The translations under genes were made by a program, and so were the position numbers. The notes beneath the pieces were generated by a model. The model was not told the origin of the DNA, ran no database searches, and saw only the letters and a list, made by a program, of their open reading frames with translations. A stretch of 64,000 bases of DNA from Mycobacterium sp. MS1601 (GTDB taxonomy: Bacteria; Actinomycetota; Actinomycetes; Mycobacteriales; Mycobacteriaceae), in contig NZ_CP019420.1 in the NCBI RefSeq assembly GCF_001984215.1, positions 3,906,001 through 3,970,000 of the forward strand, written 5' to 3'. Positions 8,376 through 17,625 of the stretch are shown in pieces (position 1 is the first letter of the stretch; the number at the start of each line of letters is the position of its first letter).

Positions 8376-8897
8376 AAACGCCATCATTCCCGTCCGCAGC
8401 CTGATGCTGCCGACGCTGCCGACTGGTTCGCCGGCCGGCTGCCCACCGATTGGTTCGACGGCGACGCGCAGGTGGCCGTCGACAAGGAAGAAATCACGGT
8501 CATCGGCAAGCTGCCCGCCGAGGACGAGAGCAAGGCCCGCGCTTCCGGCCGGGTGGCCCGCTTCCGCGAGGAAACCCGCTCTGAGCGCATGCGGATCGCC
8601 GATGAGGCCGAGGACCGTTACCGCCGCAAGGTGTCTTGGGGTGTAGAGATCGCTGCCGGCGACAGCACTGAGCGAATCCTGTTCACCCACATCGCCGTTC
8701 CGGTGATGACCCGGCTCAAGCAGCCCGAGCGCCAGGTGCTCGACACCTTGGTCGACGCGGGCGTGGCCCGCTCACGTTCGGAGGCACTGTCCTGGTCGGT
8801 GAAGCTGGTGGGTGAGCACGCCGAGGACTGGCTGGCCAAGCTGCGCAACGCCATGACCGAAGTCGACGAGCTACGAAACCAGGGCCCTCAGCTCTGA
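8373..8897 (+). CDS. conserved hypothetical protein, possible nucleic-acid-binding C terminus
   Basis: A 174-residue soluble, charged protein. Residues ~15-100 are acidic/basic and rich in Glu and Arg ([14 protein letters not shown]). Residues ~110-165 read [43 protein letters not shown], which resembles a ribbon-helix-helix-like helical pair ([12 protein letters not shown]). That resemblance and the tandem repeat on its start codon suggest a small autoregulated DNA-binding protein, but I do not recognise the family. The gene converges on the ABC exporter gene and overlaps it by 10 nt at the stop codons. Confidence 0.6.
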   Translation: MKRHHSRPQPDAADAADWFAGRLPTDWFDGDAQVAVDKEEITVIGKLPAEDESKARASGRVARFREETRSERMRIADEAEDRYRRKVSWGVEIAAGDSTERILFTHIAVPVMTRLKQPERQVLDTLVDAGVARSRSEALSWSVKLVGEHAEDWLAKLRNAMTEVDELRNQGPQL

Positions 8898-10783
8898 ACC
8901 ATCACGAAATATGCGCCCTGGGCTGCGATCAACTCGTCGTGGGTACCCTGCTCGACAATCGCGCCGCCGTCCATCACCACGATCAGGTCGGCGTCGCGAA
9001 TTGTCGAGAGGCGATGGGCGATCAGGAAACTCGTTCGTTGTTTGCGTAACTCACCCATGGCGTGCTGCACCAGGAGCTCGGTGCGGGTGTCCACGGAACT
9101 GGTGGCCTCGTCGAGCACCAGAATCCGCGGCTGGGCCAGAAACGCCCGCGCGATGGTGATCAACTGCTTCTCCCCGGCGCTGATCTTGCCGCCGTCATCG
9201 TTGACCCGGGTGTGGTACCCGTCGGGGAGCATGTGCACGAACCGGTCCACGTACGCCGCTCGTGCCGCCGCCATCACCTCGTCGTCGGACGCCTCAGGCC
9301 TGCCGTAGGCGATGTTGTCGTAGATGGTGCCGCCGAACAGCCAGGTGTCCTGCAGCACCATGCCGATCTGGCTTCGTAGCGACTGTCTGCTCACCGTCGC
9401 GGTATCCACGCCGTCGATCAGTATCCGGCCGGAATCGACGTCGTAGAACCGCATCAGCAGGTTCACCAGCGTGGTCTTGCCCGCGCCGGTGCGACCGACG
9501 ATCGCCACCGTCGATCCCGGCTCGGCCACCAGCGACAGGTTCTCGATGACGGGCGTGTCGTCGCGGTAGCTGAAGGACACGTGGTCGAACTCGACCCGGG
9601 GCGCAGAACCCGAGGGCAGCGCCGCCATTCCGTCCGGAGCTTCCTCGGGTTCATCCAGGAAGTCGAAAACCCTTTCCGCACTGGCGATCCCGGACTGGAA
9701 AGTGTTGAACATCGACGCCAGCTGGCTCAAAGGCTGGTTGAACTGTCGAACATACTGGATGAACGCCTGCATGCTGCCGAGGGTGATCTGCCCGCCCGCC
9801 ACCTGCAGGCCCCCGATCACGGCGACGGCCACATAGCTGAGGTTGCCGATGAACATCGTCGCCGGGCCCACCAGGCCCGAGAAGAACTGCGCACCGAAAC
9901 TGGCGTGGAACACGTCGTCGTTGTACTCACGGAATCGTTCCTGTGCGCCGGCCCGATGGCCGTAGGTCTTGACCACAGTGAAGCCGCTGTAGGTTTCCTC
10001 GACGTGAGCGTTGAGGCGACCGGTGTTGCGCCACTGCGCAATGAACAATTTTTGCGACCGTCGGGTGATCGACCGGATGGCCCACAGCGTCAGTGGCACC
10101 GTCACCACGGTCAGCAGGGTCAGCAGCGGGGAGATGGTCAACATCATCACCAGCACCGCCACCACCGTCAGGGCAGAGGACAGCAGTTGATTGATGGTCA
10201 TCGACACCGAGGTGGCGATGTTGTCCACATCGTTGGTGACCCGGCTGAGCAACTCGCCGCGCTGCCGGGTGTCGAAATGCGACAACGGCAGTCGGTGCAC
10301 CTTGTCCTCGACATCGGCCCGCAGCGCCACCATCGTCCGCTGCACCGCGACGTTCAGCAGTCGGGCCTGAATCCAGATGAACAGCGCGGCAACCAGATAC
10401 AGCCCCAGTGCCAGCAGCAGGGTACGGCCCACCGCGGCAAAGTCCACCCCCTGACCGGGAATCACGTCCATCCCCGACAGCAGATCGGCGAAGGTGGTGT
10501 CACCACGCGCGCGGGCTGCTTCGATGGCCTGTTCCTTGGTCAAGCCCGCGGGCAACTGCTTGCCGATCACGCCGTTGAACAGCAGATCGGTGGCGTGGCC
10601 GAGGATGCGGGGGCCGATGACGCCGATACCGATTCCGGCGATCGACAGCAGGATCACCACGGCAGCCAGCCACCGGTGCGGCGCCAGGCGCTTGAGCAGC
10701 CGCAGCGCGGTGCCGGTGAAGTCGCGGGAGCGTTCGGTGGGCGCCTGCTGCATCCGCATCGCGCCGCGCATGGGTCCGCTCAC
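8888..10783 (-). CDS. ABC exporter half-transporter, Rv1272c-like subunit
   Basis: A 631-residue type IV ABC exporter subunit: an N-terminal membrane domain with six helices (about residues 35-350) and a C-terminal ATPase. The ATPase has Walker [10 protein letters not shown], Walker [11 protein letters not shown] with the catalytic glutamate, and a non-canonical signature ISAGEKQ in place of LSGGQ. The length is that recalled for M. tuberculosis Rv1272c, reported to promote fatty-acid import. The GTG start overlaps the stop of the partner gene by 4 nt, so the two are translationally coupled and should form a heterodimer. The degenerate signature pairs with the partner's Asp-containing Walker B, giving one active and one degenerate ATP site. 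Confidence 0.9.
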   Translation of the reverse strand: MSGPMRGAMRMQQAPTERSRDFTGTALRLLKRLAPHRWLAAVVILLSIAGIGIGVIGPRILGHATDLLFNGVIGKQLPAGLTKEQAIEAARARGDTTFADLLSGMDVIPGQGVDFAAVGRTLLLALGLYLVAALFIWIQARLLNVAVQRTMVALRADVEDKVHRLPLSHFDTRQRGELLSRVTNDVDNIATSVSMTINQLLSSALTVVAVLVMMLTISPLLTLLTVVTVPLTLWAIRSITRRSQKLFIAQWRNTGRLNAHVEETYSGFTVVKTYGHRAGAQERFREYNDDVFHASFGAQFFSGLVGPATMFIGNLSYVAVAVIGGLQVAGGQITLGSMQAFIQYVRQFNQPLSQLASMFNTFQSGIASAERVFDFLDEPEEAPDGMAALPSGSAPRVEFDHVSFSYRDDTPVIENLSLVAEPGSTVAIVGRTGAGKTTLVNLLMRFYDVDSGRILIDGVDTATVSRQSLRSQIGMVLQDTWLFGGTIYDNIAYGRPEASDDEVMAAARAAYVDRFVHMLPDGYHTRVNDDGGKISAGEKQLITIARAFLAQPRILVLDEATSSVDTRTELLVQHAMGELRKQRTSFLIAHRLSTIRDADLIVVMDGGAIVEQGTHDELIAAQGAYFVMVQS

Positions 10784-12513
10784 CGGTGATCCCCCACTCG
10801 CAGAGCCTGCGATTCGGCGAATTCCTGGTAGGTCGGGCAGTCCGCCAGCAAGGTGTCGTGGGTGCCGGTTCCCACTACCCGGCCGTCCTCGAGGACGACG
10901 ATCTGATCCGCCGTGGCGATCGAGGAAAGGCGTTGGGCCACAATGATCACGGTCGCGCCGGCGGAGACTTCCGCGAGCCGGGACCGGACGGTGGCGTCAG
11001 TGGCGACGTCGAGGGCGGACAGTGCGTCGTCGAACAGATAGATCGCCGGCTTGCGGATCACTGCCCGCGCGATCGCCAGCCGCTGCCGTTGCCCGCCGGA
11101 GAAGTTGATACCGCCTTGGGCCACCTTCATACCCAGCCCGTCAGGGTGGCGGGCCACGAACTCGTCGGCGCATGCCACCCGCAGCGCCTCCCACATCTGT
11201 TCCTCGGTGGGATCGGCACGGCCATAGGCGAGGTTCTCTGCGACGGTGCCGGAGAACAGATATCCCCGCTGGGGCACCACACCGATACCCGCCCACAGCG
11301 TTTCGGTGCGCTGGGACCGGACGTCGGTGCCGTCCACCAGGACCGCGCCACTGGTGACGTCGTACATGCGAGAGATCAGCGCCAGCAACGTGGACTTGCC
11401 CGAGCCGGTTCCCCCGACCACCGCGGTGGTGGTGCCGGGGGAGGCGGTGAGGGAAACATGGTGCAATACCGGCCGCTCGGCACCGGGGTATCGGAAGGTC
11501 ACGTCCTGCAACTGCACCTGCCCGCTGCGCTCCGGGACGACGGGGTCGGCCGGGTCGACGATGGCCGGTGTCGTGGACAACACCTCTGTGATGCGTTCGG
11601 CGCAGGCCGACGCCCGCGGCAGGATGGCCAGGAAGATGGTGGCCATCATGACCGCCATGAGGATCTGCATGAAGTAGCTCAGGAACGCGATCAGCGAGCC
11701 CACCTGCATCTGGCCGTCGTCGATGCGCATGCCGCCGAACCAGATCAACGCGACGCTGGACAGGTTGATGGTCAAGGTGGTCACCGGCAGCATCAACGCC
11801 TGCCAGCGGCCGGCGTCCAGCGCAGCATCCGACAGCGACTGGTTGGCCACCGCGAAGCGGTCCCGCTCGAATGGCTCTCGGGCGAACGCCCGGATCACCC
11901 TGATCCCCGCAAGCTGATCGCGCATCACGCGGTTGATGCCGTCGACCAGCTGCTGCATCCGGCGAAAGATCGGCAGCAGGTGCCGCACGATCCAGTAGTT
12001 CGTCACCCCGAGCACGGGCACGCTGATCAGCAGCAGCCAGGACAGCCCGGCGTCCTGGTGGATGGCCATGCCGATGCCGCCGATGCACATGATGGGCGCG
12101 GTCACCAGCACCGTGAACGTCATCTGCACCAGCACCTGGATCTGCTGGACGTCGTTGGTGGTGCGAGTCAGCAGCGACGGTGCCCCGAACCGGGCCGTCT
12201 CGTGTTCGGAGAAAGTGGTGACGTGGTGGAACATCGCCGAACGGAGGTCGCGGCCGAATCCCATTCCGGCGCGGGATCCGAAGTACACCGCGCCCACCGC
12301 GCACACCACCTGCAGCGCGGTCACCGCCAGCATCACCAGGCCAAGCCGGATGATCGTGGCGGTGTCACCCGTGGCGATGCCGTCGTCGATGATCGCGGCG
12401 TTGACACCCGGCAGATACAGCGATGCCAATGTGCTGATCACCTGCAGCACCATCACAGCGCCCACCAGCCACCGGTACGGCCGAACGTACTGCCGCAACA
12501 GCGCTGCAAGCAT
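10780..12513 (-). CDS. ABC exporter half-transporter, Rv1273c-like subunit
   Basis: A 577-residue ABC exporter subunit with six membrane helices followed by an ATPase. The ATPase shows Walker [10 protein letters not shown], canonical signature [14 protein letters not shown] and Walker [13 protein letters not shown], in which the catalytic glutamate is aspartate. This is the pattern of the degenerate subunit in heterodimeric exporters. I start it at ATG 12513 ([15 protein letters not shown]), where homology to the membrane domain begins, and reject the 80-residue upstream extension because it has non-protein-like composition. It is the first gene of the pair and lies divergent from lprB. Confidence 0.9.
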   Translation of the reverse strand: MLAALLRQYVRPYRWLVGAVMVLQVISTLASLYLPGVNAAIIDDGIATGDTATIIRLGLVMLAVTALQVVCAVGAVYFGSRAGMGFGRDLRSAMFHHVTTFSEHETARFGAPSLLTRTTNDVQQIQVLVQMTFTVLVTAPIMCIGGIGMAIHQDAGLSWLLLISVPVLGVTNYWIVRHLLPIFRRMQQLVDGINRVMRDQLAGIRVIRAFAREPFERDRFAVANQSLSDAALDAGRWQALMLPVTTLTINLSSVALIWFGGMRIDDGQMQVGSLIAFLSYFMQILMAVMMATIFLAILPRASACAERITEVLSTTPAIVDPADPVVPERSGQVQLQDVTFRYPGAERPVLHHVSLTASPGTTTAVVGGTGSGKSTLLALISRMYDVTSGAVLVDGTDVRSQRTETLWAGIGVVPQRGYLFSGTVAENLAYGRADPTEEQMWEALRVACADEFVARHPDGLGMKVAQGGINFSGGQRQRLAIARAVIRKPAIYLFDDALSALDVATDATVRSRLAEVSAGATVIIVAQRLSSIATADQIVVLEDGRVVGTGTHDTLLADCPTYQEFAESQALRVGDHR

Positions 12514-12641
12514 CTCGTAACTGTGGCACTGCACAGGGGTTGCAGCAAAGCACCAGGTCAACTGGCGTGTCGGTGGTTCCGCCAAGGTGTGGCCGCTACA
12601 GTGCATGGCGAGGACGGCCAGAGGTGGCAGAAGGGAAAGCT

Positions 12642-13193
12642 GTGAAGCGCAACATGACCAAGCTGGCGATTGCGGCTGTGGCTGTGCTGCCGTTGCTGGC
12701 GGGTTGTTCCGAGGATTCGACCCCCAGCGAACCCAGTCCCGGGCCCTCGGCACCCCAGGAGCAGGGCACCGTGTCCCACGGCCCCATCTTCCCGCAATGC
12801 GGGGGCATCACCGACGAGACCATGCAGCAGCTCACCAAGGTCACCGGTCTGAAGAACACCGCCACCAATTCGGTGGGCTGCCAATGGCTCCAGAACGGCG
12901 GCATCGTGGGCCCGCACTTCTCGTTCACCTGGTTCCGCGGCAGCCCCATCGGCCGCGAGCGCAAGACCCAGGAACTCTCCCGCACCAGCGTCGAGGACAT
13001 CTCCATCGAGGGACATGACGGTTTTGTGGCCATCGGGACCGACCCGATCCTGGGCGACAACCTCTGCGAGATCGGCATCCAGTTCGACAATGACTTCATC
13101 GAATGGTCGGTCAGCTTCGCCGAACAGAACTATCCGCCACCCTGTCAGGTGGCACAGGAACTGACCCGGCAATCGATCGTGAATGCGAAATGA
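12642..13193 (+). CDS. lprB: lipoprotein LprB (DUF3558-type)
   Basis: A 183-residue secreted lipoprotein. The signal peptide ends in the lipobox LLAGC with the lipidated cysteine at residue 22, followed by a Ser/Pro/Glu-rich linker and a DUF3558-like domain (FPQCGGITDETMQQLTKVTG, with paired cysteines). The GTG at 12642 has AGGGA 6 nt upstream. It overlaps lprC by 4 nt (ATGA) and is divergent from the ABC exporter pair, exactly the Rv1272c-Rv1275 arrangement of M. tuberculosis. The role is unknown; co-location suggests that it assists the exporter at the cell envelope. Confidence 0.88.
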   Translation: MKRNMTKLAIAAVAVLPLLAGCSEDSTPSEPSPGPSAPQEQGTVSHGPIFPQCGGITDETMQQLTKVTGLKNTATNSVGCQWLQNGGIVGPHFSFTWFRGSPIGRERKTQELSRTSVEDISIEGHDGFVAIGTDPILGDNLCEIGIQFDNDFIEWSVSFAEQNYPPPCQVAQELTRQSIVNAK

Positions 13194-13738
13194 CCGCCCG
13201 ACGTGTCCTGGCCGCAAGCGCGGCCATCGCCGCCAGTCTGACCTTGATCACCGGCTGCAGCCGTACCGTCGACGGTGTCGCGCTGCGTTCCGGCGCCGGG
13301 GACACCCCGCGCAACAACGACTCCCAGGAGCAGTACCCCAACCTGCTCAAGGAATGTGACGTGTTGACCGAGGACCTGCTGGCCGAGACTGTCGGTGCCG
13401 ACCCGCGGGACATCCAGAGCACGTTCATCGGCGCGGTGTGCCGCTGGCAGGCCGCCAACCCGGCCGGACTGATCGACATCACCCGCTTCTGGTTCGAGCA
13501 GGGCAGCCTCGACAACGAGCGGCAGGTGGCCCAGGCGCTGAACTACCAGATCGAGGACCGTCGTATCGCCGGCATCCAGTCCATCGTCATGCGCACCGGT
13601 GATGCCACCGGATCCTGTGGTGTGGCCAGTGACGCCGCCGGCGTGGTGGGCTGGTGGATCAACCCGCAGGCCCCCGGTATCGACGCCTGCGCCCAGGCCA
13701 TCAAACTGGCCGAACTGACGTTGGCCACCAACTCTTAG
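13190..13738 (+). CDS. lprC: lipoprotein LprC (DUF3558-type)
   Basis: A 182-residue lipoprotein paralogous in architecture to LprB. The signal sequence ends in LITGC with the lipidated cysteine at residue 23. The mature domain has NLLKECDVLTEDLLAETVG, FIGAVCRWQAANPAG and CGVASDAAGVVGWW, the spaced cysteines seen in DUF3558 proteins. Its start overlaps the lprB stop. It ends 12 nt before the convergent IclR gene. Surface-exposed, of unknown function. Confidence 0.88.
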   Translation: MTARRVLAASAAIAASLTLITGCSRTVDGVALRSGAGDTPRNNDSQEQYPNLLKECDVLTEDLLAETVGADPRDIQSTFIGAVCRWQAANPAGLIDITRFWFEQGSLDNERQVAQALNYQIEDRRIAGIQSIVMRTGDATGSCGVASDAAGVVGWWINPQAPGIDACAQAIKLAELTLATNS

Positions 13739-13750
13739 CCGGGCCGGTGG

Positions 13751-14497
13751 TCAACGAAGCCGGAGCGACAGCTGGTGCGCCTGCTCGAGAAGCAGCGCGC
13801 CCAACTCGCGCCGGCGGGCCGGTTTGAACCTGGTCTCCACGCCGGTGAGGCTCAACGCCCAGGCGGGTTGGGAGTTGCGGTCGAACACCGCCGCACCCAC
13901 TCCCCAGCTGCCCTCGACCAGCAGTGCGGGGTTGACGGCGTAGCCGGTCCGACGGGTGGCCGTGATCCGGTCCCGGATCGACGTCTCGGAATGCGACGGG
14001 CCCCAGGTCTCTTCGGTGTCGACGCGCGCGAAGTAGGCGTCGATGTCGCGGTCGGGCAGATGACTCAGGATGGCCAGGCCGGCGGACGCGACACCGAGCG
14101 GGAACCGGATCCCGACGTGCAGCACATGTGAGCGCAGCGGAAAGCTGCCCTCCTGCGCAAACACACAGACCGTCTCGTCGCCGCGGCGCGCGGACAGAAA
14201 CGCGCTCTCGCCGGATTCGCGGGCCAGTGTCGAGACGATGTCGCGGGCCTGGTCGACGATGTCATAACGGTTGGCGGCGCTGGATCCCAGCAGGTAGAGC
14301 TCGGGGCCCAGTGACCAGCGACCAGTCTTGAGCTCACGGTCCACCAGTCCCTCGTCGGCCATGGCCACCAGCAGGCGGTGTGCTGTGGGGCGGGCCAGCC
14401 CTGCGGTGCGGGCGATGTCGCTGGTCGACGCGCCGGCAGGTTGATGTGCGCCCACGGCGCGCAGCAGGGCGCCCACCCGGGCGATCACTCCATCCAC
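13751..14497 (-). CDS. IclR-family transcriptional regulator
   Basis: A 248-residue IclR-type regulator: an N-terminal winged helix (STSDIARTAGLARPTAHRLLVAMADEGL) and a C-terminal effector domain (SGESAFLSARRGDETVCVF, GIRFPLGVASAGLAIL). I place the start at GTG 14497 rather than 14518, because TATGCT lies exactly 6 nt upstream of 14497 and a perfect palindrome occupies the DNA that the longer start would translate. It is divergent from the CoA-transferase/thiolase operon and very probably controls it, in response to a ketoacid or a related CoA intermediate. Confidence 0.85.
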   Translation of the reverse strand: MDGVIARVGALLRAVGAHQPAGASTSDIARTAGLARPTAHRLLVAMADEGLVDRELKTGRWSLGPELYLLGSSAANRYDIVDQARDIVSTLARESGESAFLSARRGDETVCVFAQEGSFPLRSHVLHVGIRFPLGVASAGLAILSHLPDRDIDAYFARVDTEETWGPSHSETSIRDRITATRRTGYAVNPALLVEGSWGVGAAVFDRNSQPAWALSLTGVETRFKPARRRELGALLLEQAHQLSLRLR

Positions 14498-14503
14498 GTC
14501 GCC

Positions 14504-14509
14504 AGCATA
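14504..14509 (-). promoter_or_regulatory. -10 hexamer of leaderless iclR
   Basis: TATGCT on the minus strand, 6 nt before the GTG at 14497, directly next to the palindrome at 14511-14529. Confidence 0.5.
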
Positions 14510-14510
14510 G

Positions 14511-14529
14511 GCGTTCACTCAGTGAACGC
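14511..14529. promoter_or_regulatory. palindromic operator, likely IclR site
   Basis: GCGTTCACTCAGTGAACGC is a perfect 9-1-9 palindrome placed between iclR and the CoA-transferase operon, immediately upstream of the predicted iclR -10 element. Position and symmetry fit autorepression and control of the divergent operon. Confidence 0.65.
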
Positions 14530-14653
14530 ATTGGTGTTCAGCGATCACCACGCGAGCAGCTTCCCGTCAATCTGCGAAGGTGGGTTCTGTTATGGCGCAG
14601 CACCATCAACAATCGAGGGCAGCGTTTGATCAATGGACGAAAGGGCAGGAGCC

Positions 14654-15415
14654 ATGTCTTCCAAGGTGTTCACCTCGGCGGCCGAGGCCGTCGCCGACAT
14701 CGGCGACGGTGCAAAGGTCGCCGTCGGCGGGTTCGGTCTGTGCGGTATCCCCGATGCACTGATCCAGGCGGTCGCCGAATCCGGTGCCTCCGGGCTGGAA
14801 GTGTTCTCCAACAACTGCGGGGTCGACGACCATGGTCTCGGTATCCTGTTGGGACTGGGACGGATTCGACGCGTCACCGCCTCCTATGTAGGGGAGAACA
14901 AGGAATTCGCCCGGCAGTATCTGGCCGGTGAACTCGAGGTGGAGCTCACCCCGCAGGGCACCCTGGCCGAACGGCTGCGCGCCGGTGGCGCCGGCATCCC
15001 GGCGTTCTTCACCCCCGCCGGTGTGTCCACCCCGGTGGCCGAGGGGGGAATCCCCTGGCGCTACGCCCCGGACGGTTCGGTGGCCGTGGCCTCCCCGCCC
15101 AAGGAGACCCGCGTGTTCGGTGACCGCAGCTACGTGCTGGAGGAGGCCATCAACGCCGACTTCGCCCTGGTGCACGCCCGGCTCGGGGACACCGCGGGAA
15201 ACCTGGTGTTCGAGAAGTCGGCGATGAACTTCAACCCGCTGGCCGCCATGGCGGGCAAGATCACCGTCGCCCAGGTGGAGGAACTCGTCGAGCCCGGCGA
15301 GATCGCCCCTGGCGCAGTACATCTGCCCGGCGTCTTCGTACAGCGCGTGGTGCACACCGGACCGCAGGACAAACGCATCGAAAAGCGCACCGTTCGCGAA
15401 GGAGCACAGTCATGA
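14654..15415 (+). CDS. scoA: 3-oxoacid CoA-transferase subunit A
   Basis: A 253-residue class I CoA-transferase alpha subunit, with [19 protein letters not shown], the [39 protein letters not shown] stretch typical of SCOT/AtoD, and a [16 protein letters not shown] core. Together with subunit B it moves CoA from succinyl-CoA (or another donor) to acetoacetate or a similar 3-oxoacid. The ATG at 14654 has AGGAG 3-7 nt upstream. The stop overlaps the subunit B start. Subunits of 3-oxoadipate CoA-transferase look alike, so the exact substrate is open; the adjacent acetoacetyl-CoA-type thiolase favours acetoacetate. Confidence 0.88.
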   Translation: MSSKVFTSAAEAVADIGDGAKVAVGGFGLCGIPDALIQAVAESGASGLEVFSNNCGVDDHGLGILLGLGRIRRVTASYVGENKEFARQYLAGELEVELTPQGTLAERLRAGGAGIPAFFTPAGVSTPVAEGGIPWRYAPDGSVAVASPPKETRVFGDRSYVLEEAINADFALVHARLGDTAGNLVFEKSAMNFNPLAAMAGKITVAQVEELVEPGEIAPGAVHLPGVFVQRVVHTGPQDKRIEKRTVREGAQS

Positions 15416-16068
15416 CAAGCACGCTGACCGGGTGGTCGCGCAACCAGATGGCCGCGCGCGCCGCCGCCGAGATGGTGGACGGCGAGTACGTCAATCTCGG
15501 CATCGGCCTGCCCACCCTGATCCCGGACCACCTCAGCCCCGACGTCCGTGTCACGCTGCACTCGGAGAACGGCATCCTGGGCACTGGCGCGTATCCCACC
15601 GACGACGCGGTGGACGCCGACCTGATCAACGCGGGGAAAGAAACCGTTACCGTGAATCCCGGTGCGGCGTTCTTCGATTCGGCCACCTCGTTCGGCATGA
15701 TCCGCGGCGGCCACATCAACACCGCGGTACTCGGCGCCATGCAGGTGTCGCGCCACGGCGACCTGGCCAACTGGATGATCCCCGGCAAGATGGTCAAGGG
15801 CATGGGCGGGGCCATGGACCTGGTGCACGGCGCCGACCGGGTGATCGTGCTGATGGAGCACACCGACCGTTCGGGTGCCCCCAAGATCGTCGACACCTGC
15901 TCGCTGCCGCTGACCGGCGCCAAGGTCGTCGACCGCATCATCACTAACCTGGCGGTCATCGACGTCGTGGGAGACGGCTCGCTGACGCTGGTGGAACTGG
16001 CGCCGGGGGTGTCCTACGCCGACGTCGTGGCCGCCACCGAGCCGCCGCTGACGTGGGTGCTGTCATGA
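15412..16068 (+). CDS. scoB: 3-oxoacid CoA-transferase subunit B
   Basis: A 218-residue beta subunit with the catalytic glutamate in HSENG (Glu52), [14 protein letters not shown] before it, and the conserved [27 protein letters not shown] stretch. It forms the active site with subunit A. The start overlaps the subunit A stop (ATGA) and its own stop overlaps the thiolase start (ATGA), so the three proteins are made in step from one message. Confidence 0.9.
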   Translation: MTSTLTGWSRNQMAARAAAEMVDGEYVNLGIGLPTLIPDHLSPDVRVTLHSENGILGTGAYPTDDAVDADLINAGKETVTVNPGAAFFDSATSFGMIRGGHINTAVLGAMQVSRHGDLANWMIPGKMVKGMGGAMDLVHGADRVIVLMEHTDRSGAPKIVDTCSLPLTGAKVVDRIITNLAVIDVVGDGSLTLVELAPGVSYADVVAATEPPLTWVLS

Positions 16069-17234
16069 CCTCGGTGATCGTGGCCGGGGCCCGGACCCCA
16101 GTCGGCAAGCTGATGGGCTCGCTGTCGGGATTCTCCGGCGCCCAGCTCGGCGGGATCGCCATCGCCGCGGCACTGGACAAGGCCGGCATCACCGGTGATC
16201 AGGTGCAGTACGTCATCATGGGCCAGGTGCTCACAGCCGGCGCCGGTCAGCTGCCCGCCCGCCAGGCCGCCGTGGCCGCGGGCATCCCCATGTCGGTCTC
16301 GGCGCTGACGGTCAACAAGGTCTGCCTGTCTGGGCTGGACTCGATTGCCTTGGCGGATCAGCTGATTCGTGCAGGTGTGGTGGATGTGGTGGTTGCCGGG
16401 GGACAGGAGTCCATGACCCAGGCTCCGCACCTGCTGCCGAAATCCCGCGGCGGTTTCAAGTACGGCGATGTCACCCTCACCGACCACCTGGCCTACGACG
16501 GCCTGCGTGACGTGTTCACCGATGAGGCGATGGGCGCGCTCACCGAAGACGCCAATGACCTGGCCCGTCACGAGCAGGACGAGTTCGCCGCCCGCTCACA
16601 TCAACGCGCCGCAACCGCGTGGAAGGACGGCCTGTTCGACGACGAGGTGATACCCGTGTCGATTCCGCAGCGCAAGGGCGAGCCGTTGCAGTTCAGCCAA
16701 GACGAAGGCGTCCGCGGCGACACCACGGTCGAGTCGCTGGCCAGGCTGCGGCCGGCTTTCCGCAAGGACGGCACCATCACCGCGGGCAACGCCTCGACCA
16801 TCAACGACGGCGCTGCCGCCGTGGTGGTGATGAGCAAGGCCAAGGCACAGGAGCTGGGATGCGAGTGGATCGCCGAGATCGGCGCCCAGGGCATGGTGGC
16901 CGGCCCCGACTCCACGCTGCAGCTGCAACCGGCCAACGCCATCAGCGCGGCCTGCCGCACCGAAGGTATGGACCCGAAGTCGTTGGACCTCATCGAGATC
17001 AACGAGGCCTTTGCCGCGGTGGGCATCGCCTCCACCAAGGCGCTCGGCGTCGACCCAGAGAGGGTCAACGTCAACGGCGGCGCCATCTCGATCGGGCACC
17101 CGCTCGGCATGTCTGGCACGCGCATCGCGCTGCACCTGGCATTGGAGCTCAAGCGTCGTGGCGGCGGTGTGGGTGCTGCGTCCCTGTGCGGTGGCACCGG
17201 CCAGGGCTCCGCCCTGATCCTGCGCGTTCCCTAG
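16065..17234 (+). CDS. acetyl-CoA C-acetyltransferase (thiolase)
   Basis: A 389-residue thiolase with the nucleophilic Cys87 (NKVCLSG), His345 in [11 protein letters not shown] and Cys375 in SLCGGTGQG. Sequence and length are close to M. tuberculosis FadA4 as I recall it, and unlike the ~400-residue PcaF type. It would cleave acetoacetyl-CoA made by the adjacent CoA-transferase to two acetyl-CoA, completing ketone-body or acetoacetate use; the reverse (condensation) is also possible. It is the last gene of the operon and is followed within 2 nt by the 49-bp palindrome. Confidence 0.9.
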   Translation: MTSVIVAGARTPVGKLMGSLSGFSGAQLGGIAIAAALDKAGITGDQVQYVIMGQVLTAGAGQLPARQAAVAAGIPMSVSALTVNKVCLSGLDSIALADQLIRAGVVDVVVAGGQESMTQAPHLLPKSRGGFKYGDVTLTDHLAYDGLRDVFTDEAMGALTEDANDLARHEQDEFAARSHQRAATAWKDGLFDDEVIPVSIPQRKGEPLQFSQDEGVRGDTTVESLARLRPAFRKDGTITAGNASTINDGAAAVVVMSKAKAQELGCEWIAEIGAQGMVAGPDSTLQLQPANAISAACRTEGMDPKSLDLIEINEAFAAVGIASTKALGVDPERVNVNGGAISIGHPLGMSGTRIALHLALELKRRGGGVGAASLCGGTGQGSALILRVP

Positions 17235-17235
17235 C

Positions 17236-17284
17236 GATTTGGGCGTGATTCCGGTCGGTCACCGACCGGAATCACGCCCAAATC
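17236..17284. repeat. 49-bp dispersed palindrome, copy 1 (terminator-like)
   Basis: A perfect palindrome with 24-bp arms around a single C, beginning GATTTGGGCGTGATTCCGG and ending in its complement. It starts 2 nt after the thiolase stop, so it could end transcription. A near-identical element of the same length lies at 40103-40151, so this is also a dispersed repeat family and not only a local terminator. Confidence 0.8.
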
Positions 17285-17405
17285 ACACCTTTCCGCCGGT
17301 CAGCGAAAGCAGTTGCCGCGCCCGCAAGTGACCCCCCGTCACTCTCTGGCGAATTCTGGGTTGGGACTCCCGCCCAGGAGTGACTGCGGGTCACCGACGG
17401 TGTAG

Positions 17406-17528
17406 CCGAGTGACGACATCGAGCTCACGCTGCCTTTCCCACGCGATGTCGCCGATGCCGATGTCGCGGTCAAGAAGGCCGAGGTGTTCAAGACCTTCGA
17501 GGACATCGGCGCGCTGGCCGTCTCATAG
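17406..17528 (+). pseudogene. remnant of an unidentified coding sequence
   Basis: In one frame this stretch reads as protein-like sequence (DDIELTLPFPRDVADADVAV, then KKAEVFKTFEDIGALAVS) ending at a TAG at 17526-17528. The frame is closed by a stop at 17403-17405 and has no start codon. Third positions are strongly G/C, as in real genes here. It looks like the last ~40 codons of a deleted gene; I do not recognise the family. The rest of the 390-nt gap holds the palindrome at 17236-17284 and the leader of the phytochrome gene. Confidence 0.35.
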
Positions 17529-17625
17529 CGTGCGGTCATAGTTACGCGCGGGATCCGAACAGGATCCCGCGCGTTTCTGGTTGGATGGATGTGCACCGGA
17601 AGTCGGGAGTTGGGAGGCTCACAGC

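Noticed and set aside
9581..12645. Long plus-strand open frames (402 and 619 codons)
   Set aside because: Shadows of the two ABC exporter genes; composition dominated by Gln, His, Arg and Gly is typical of reversed high-GC coding DNA.
17236..17284. Palindrome as an insertion-sequence end
   Set aside because: No transposase, target-site duplication or second terminal repeat is found near either copy.
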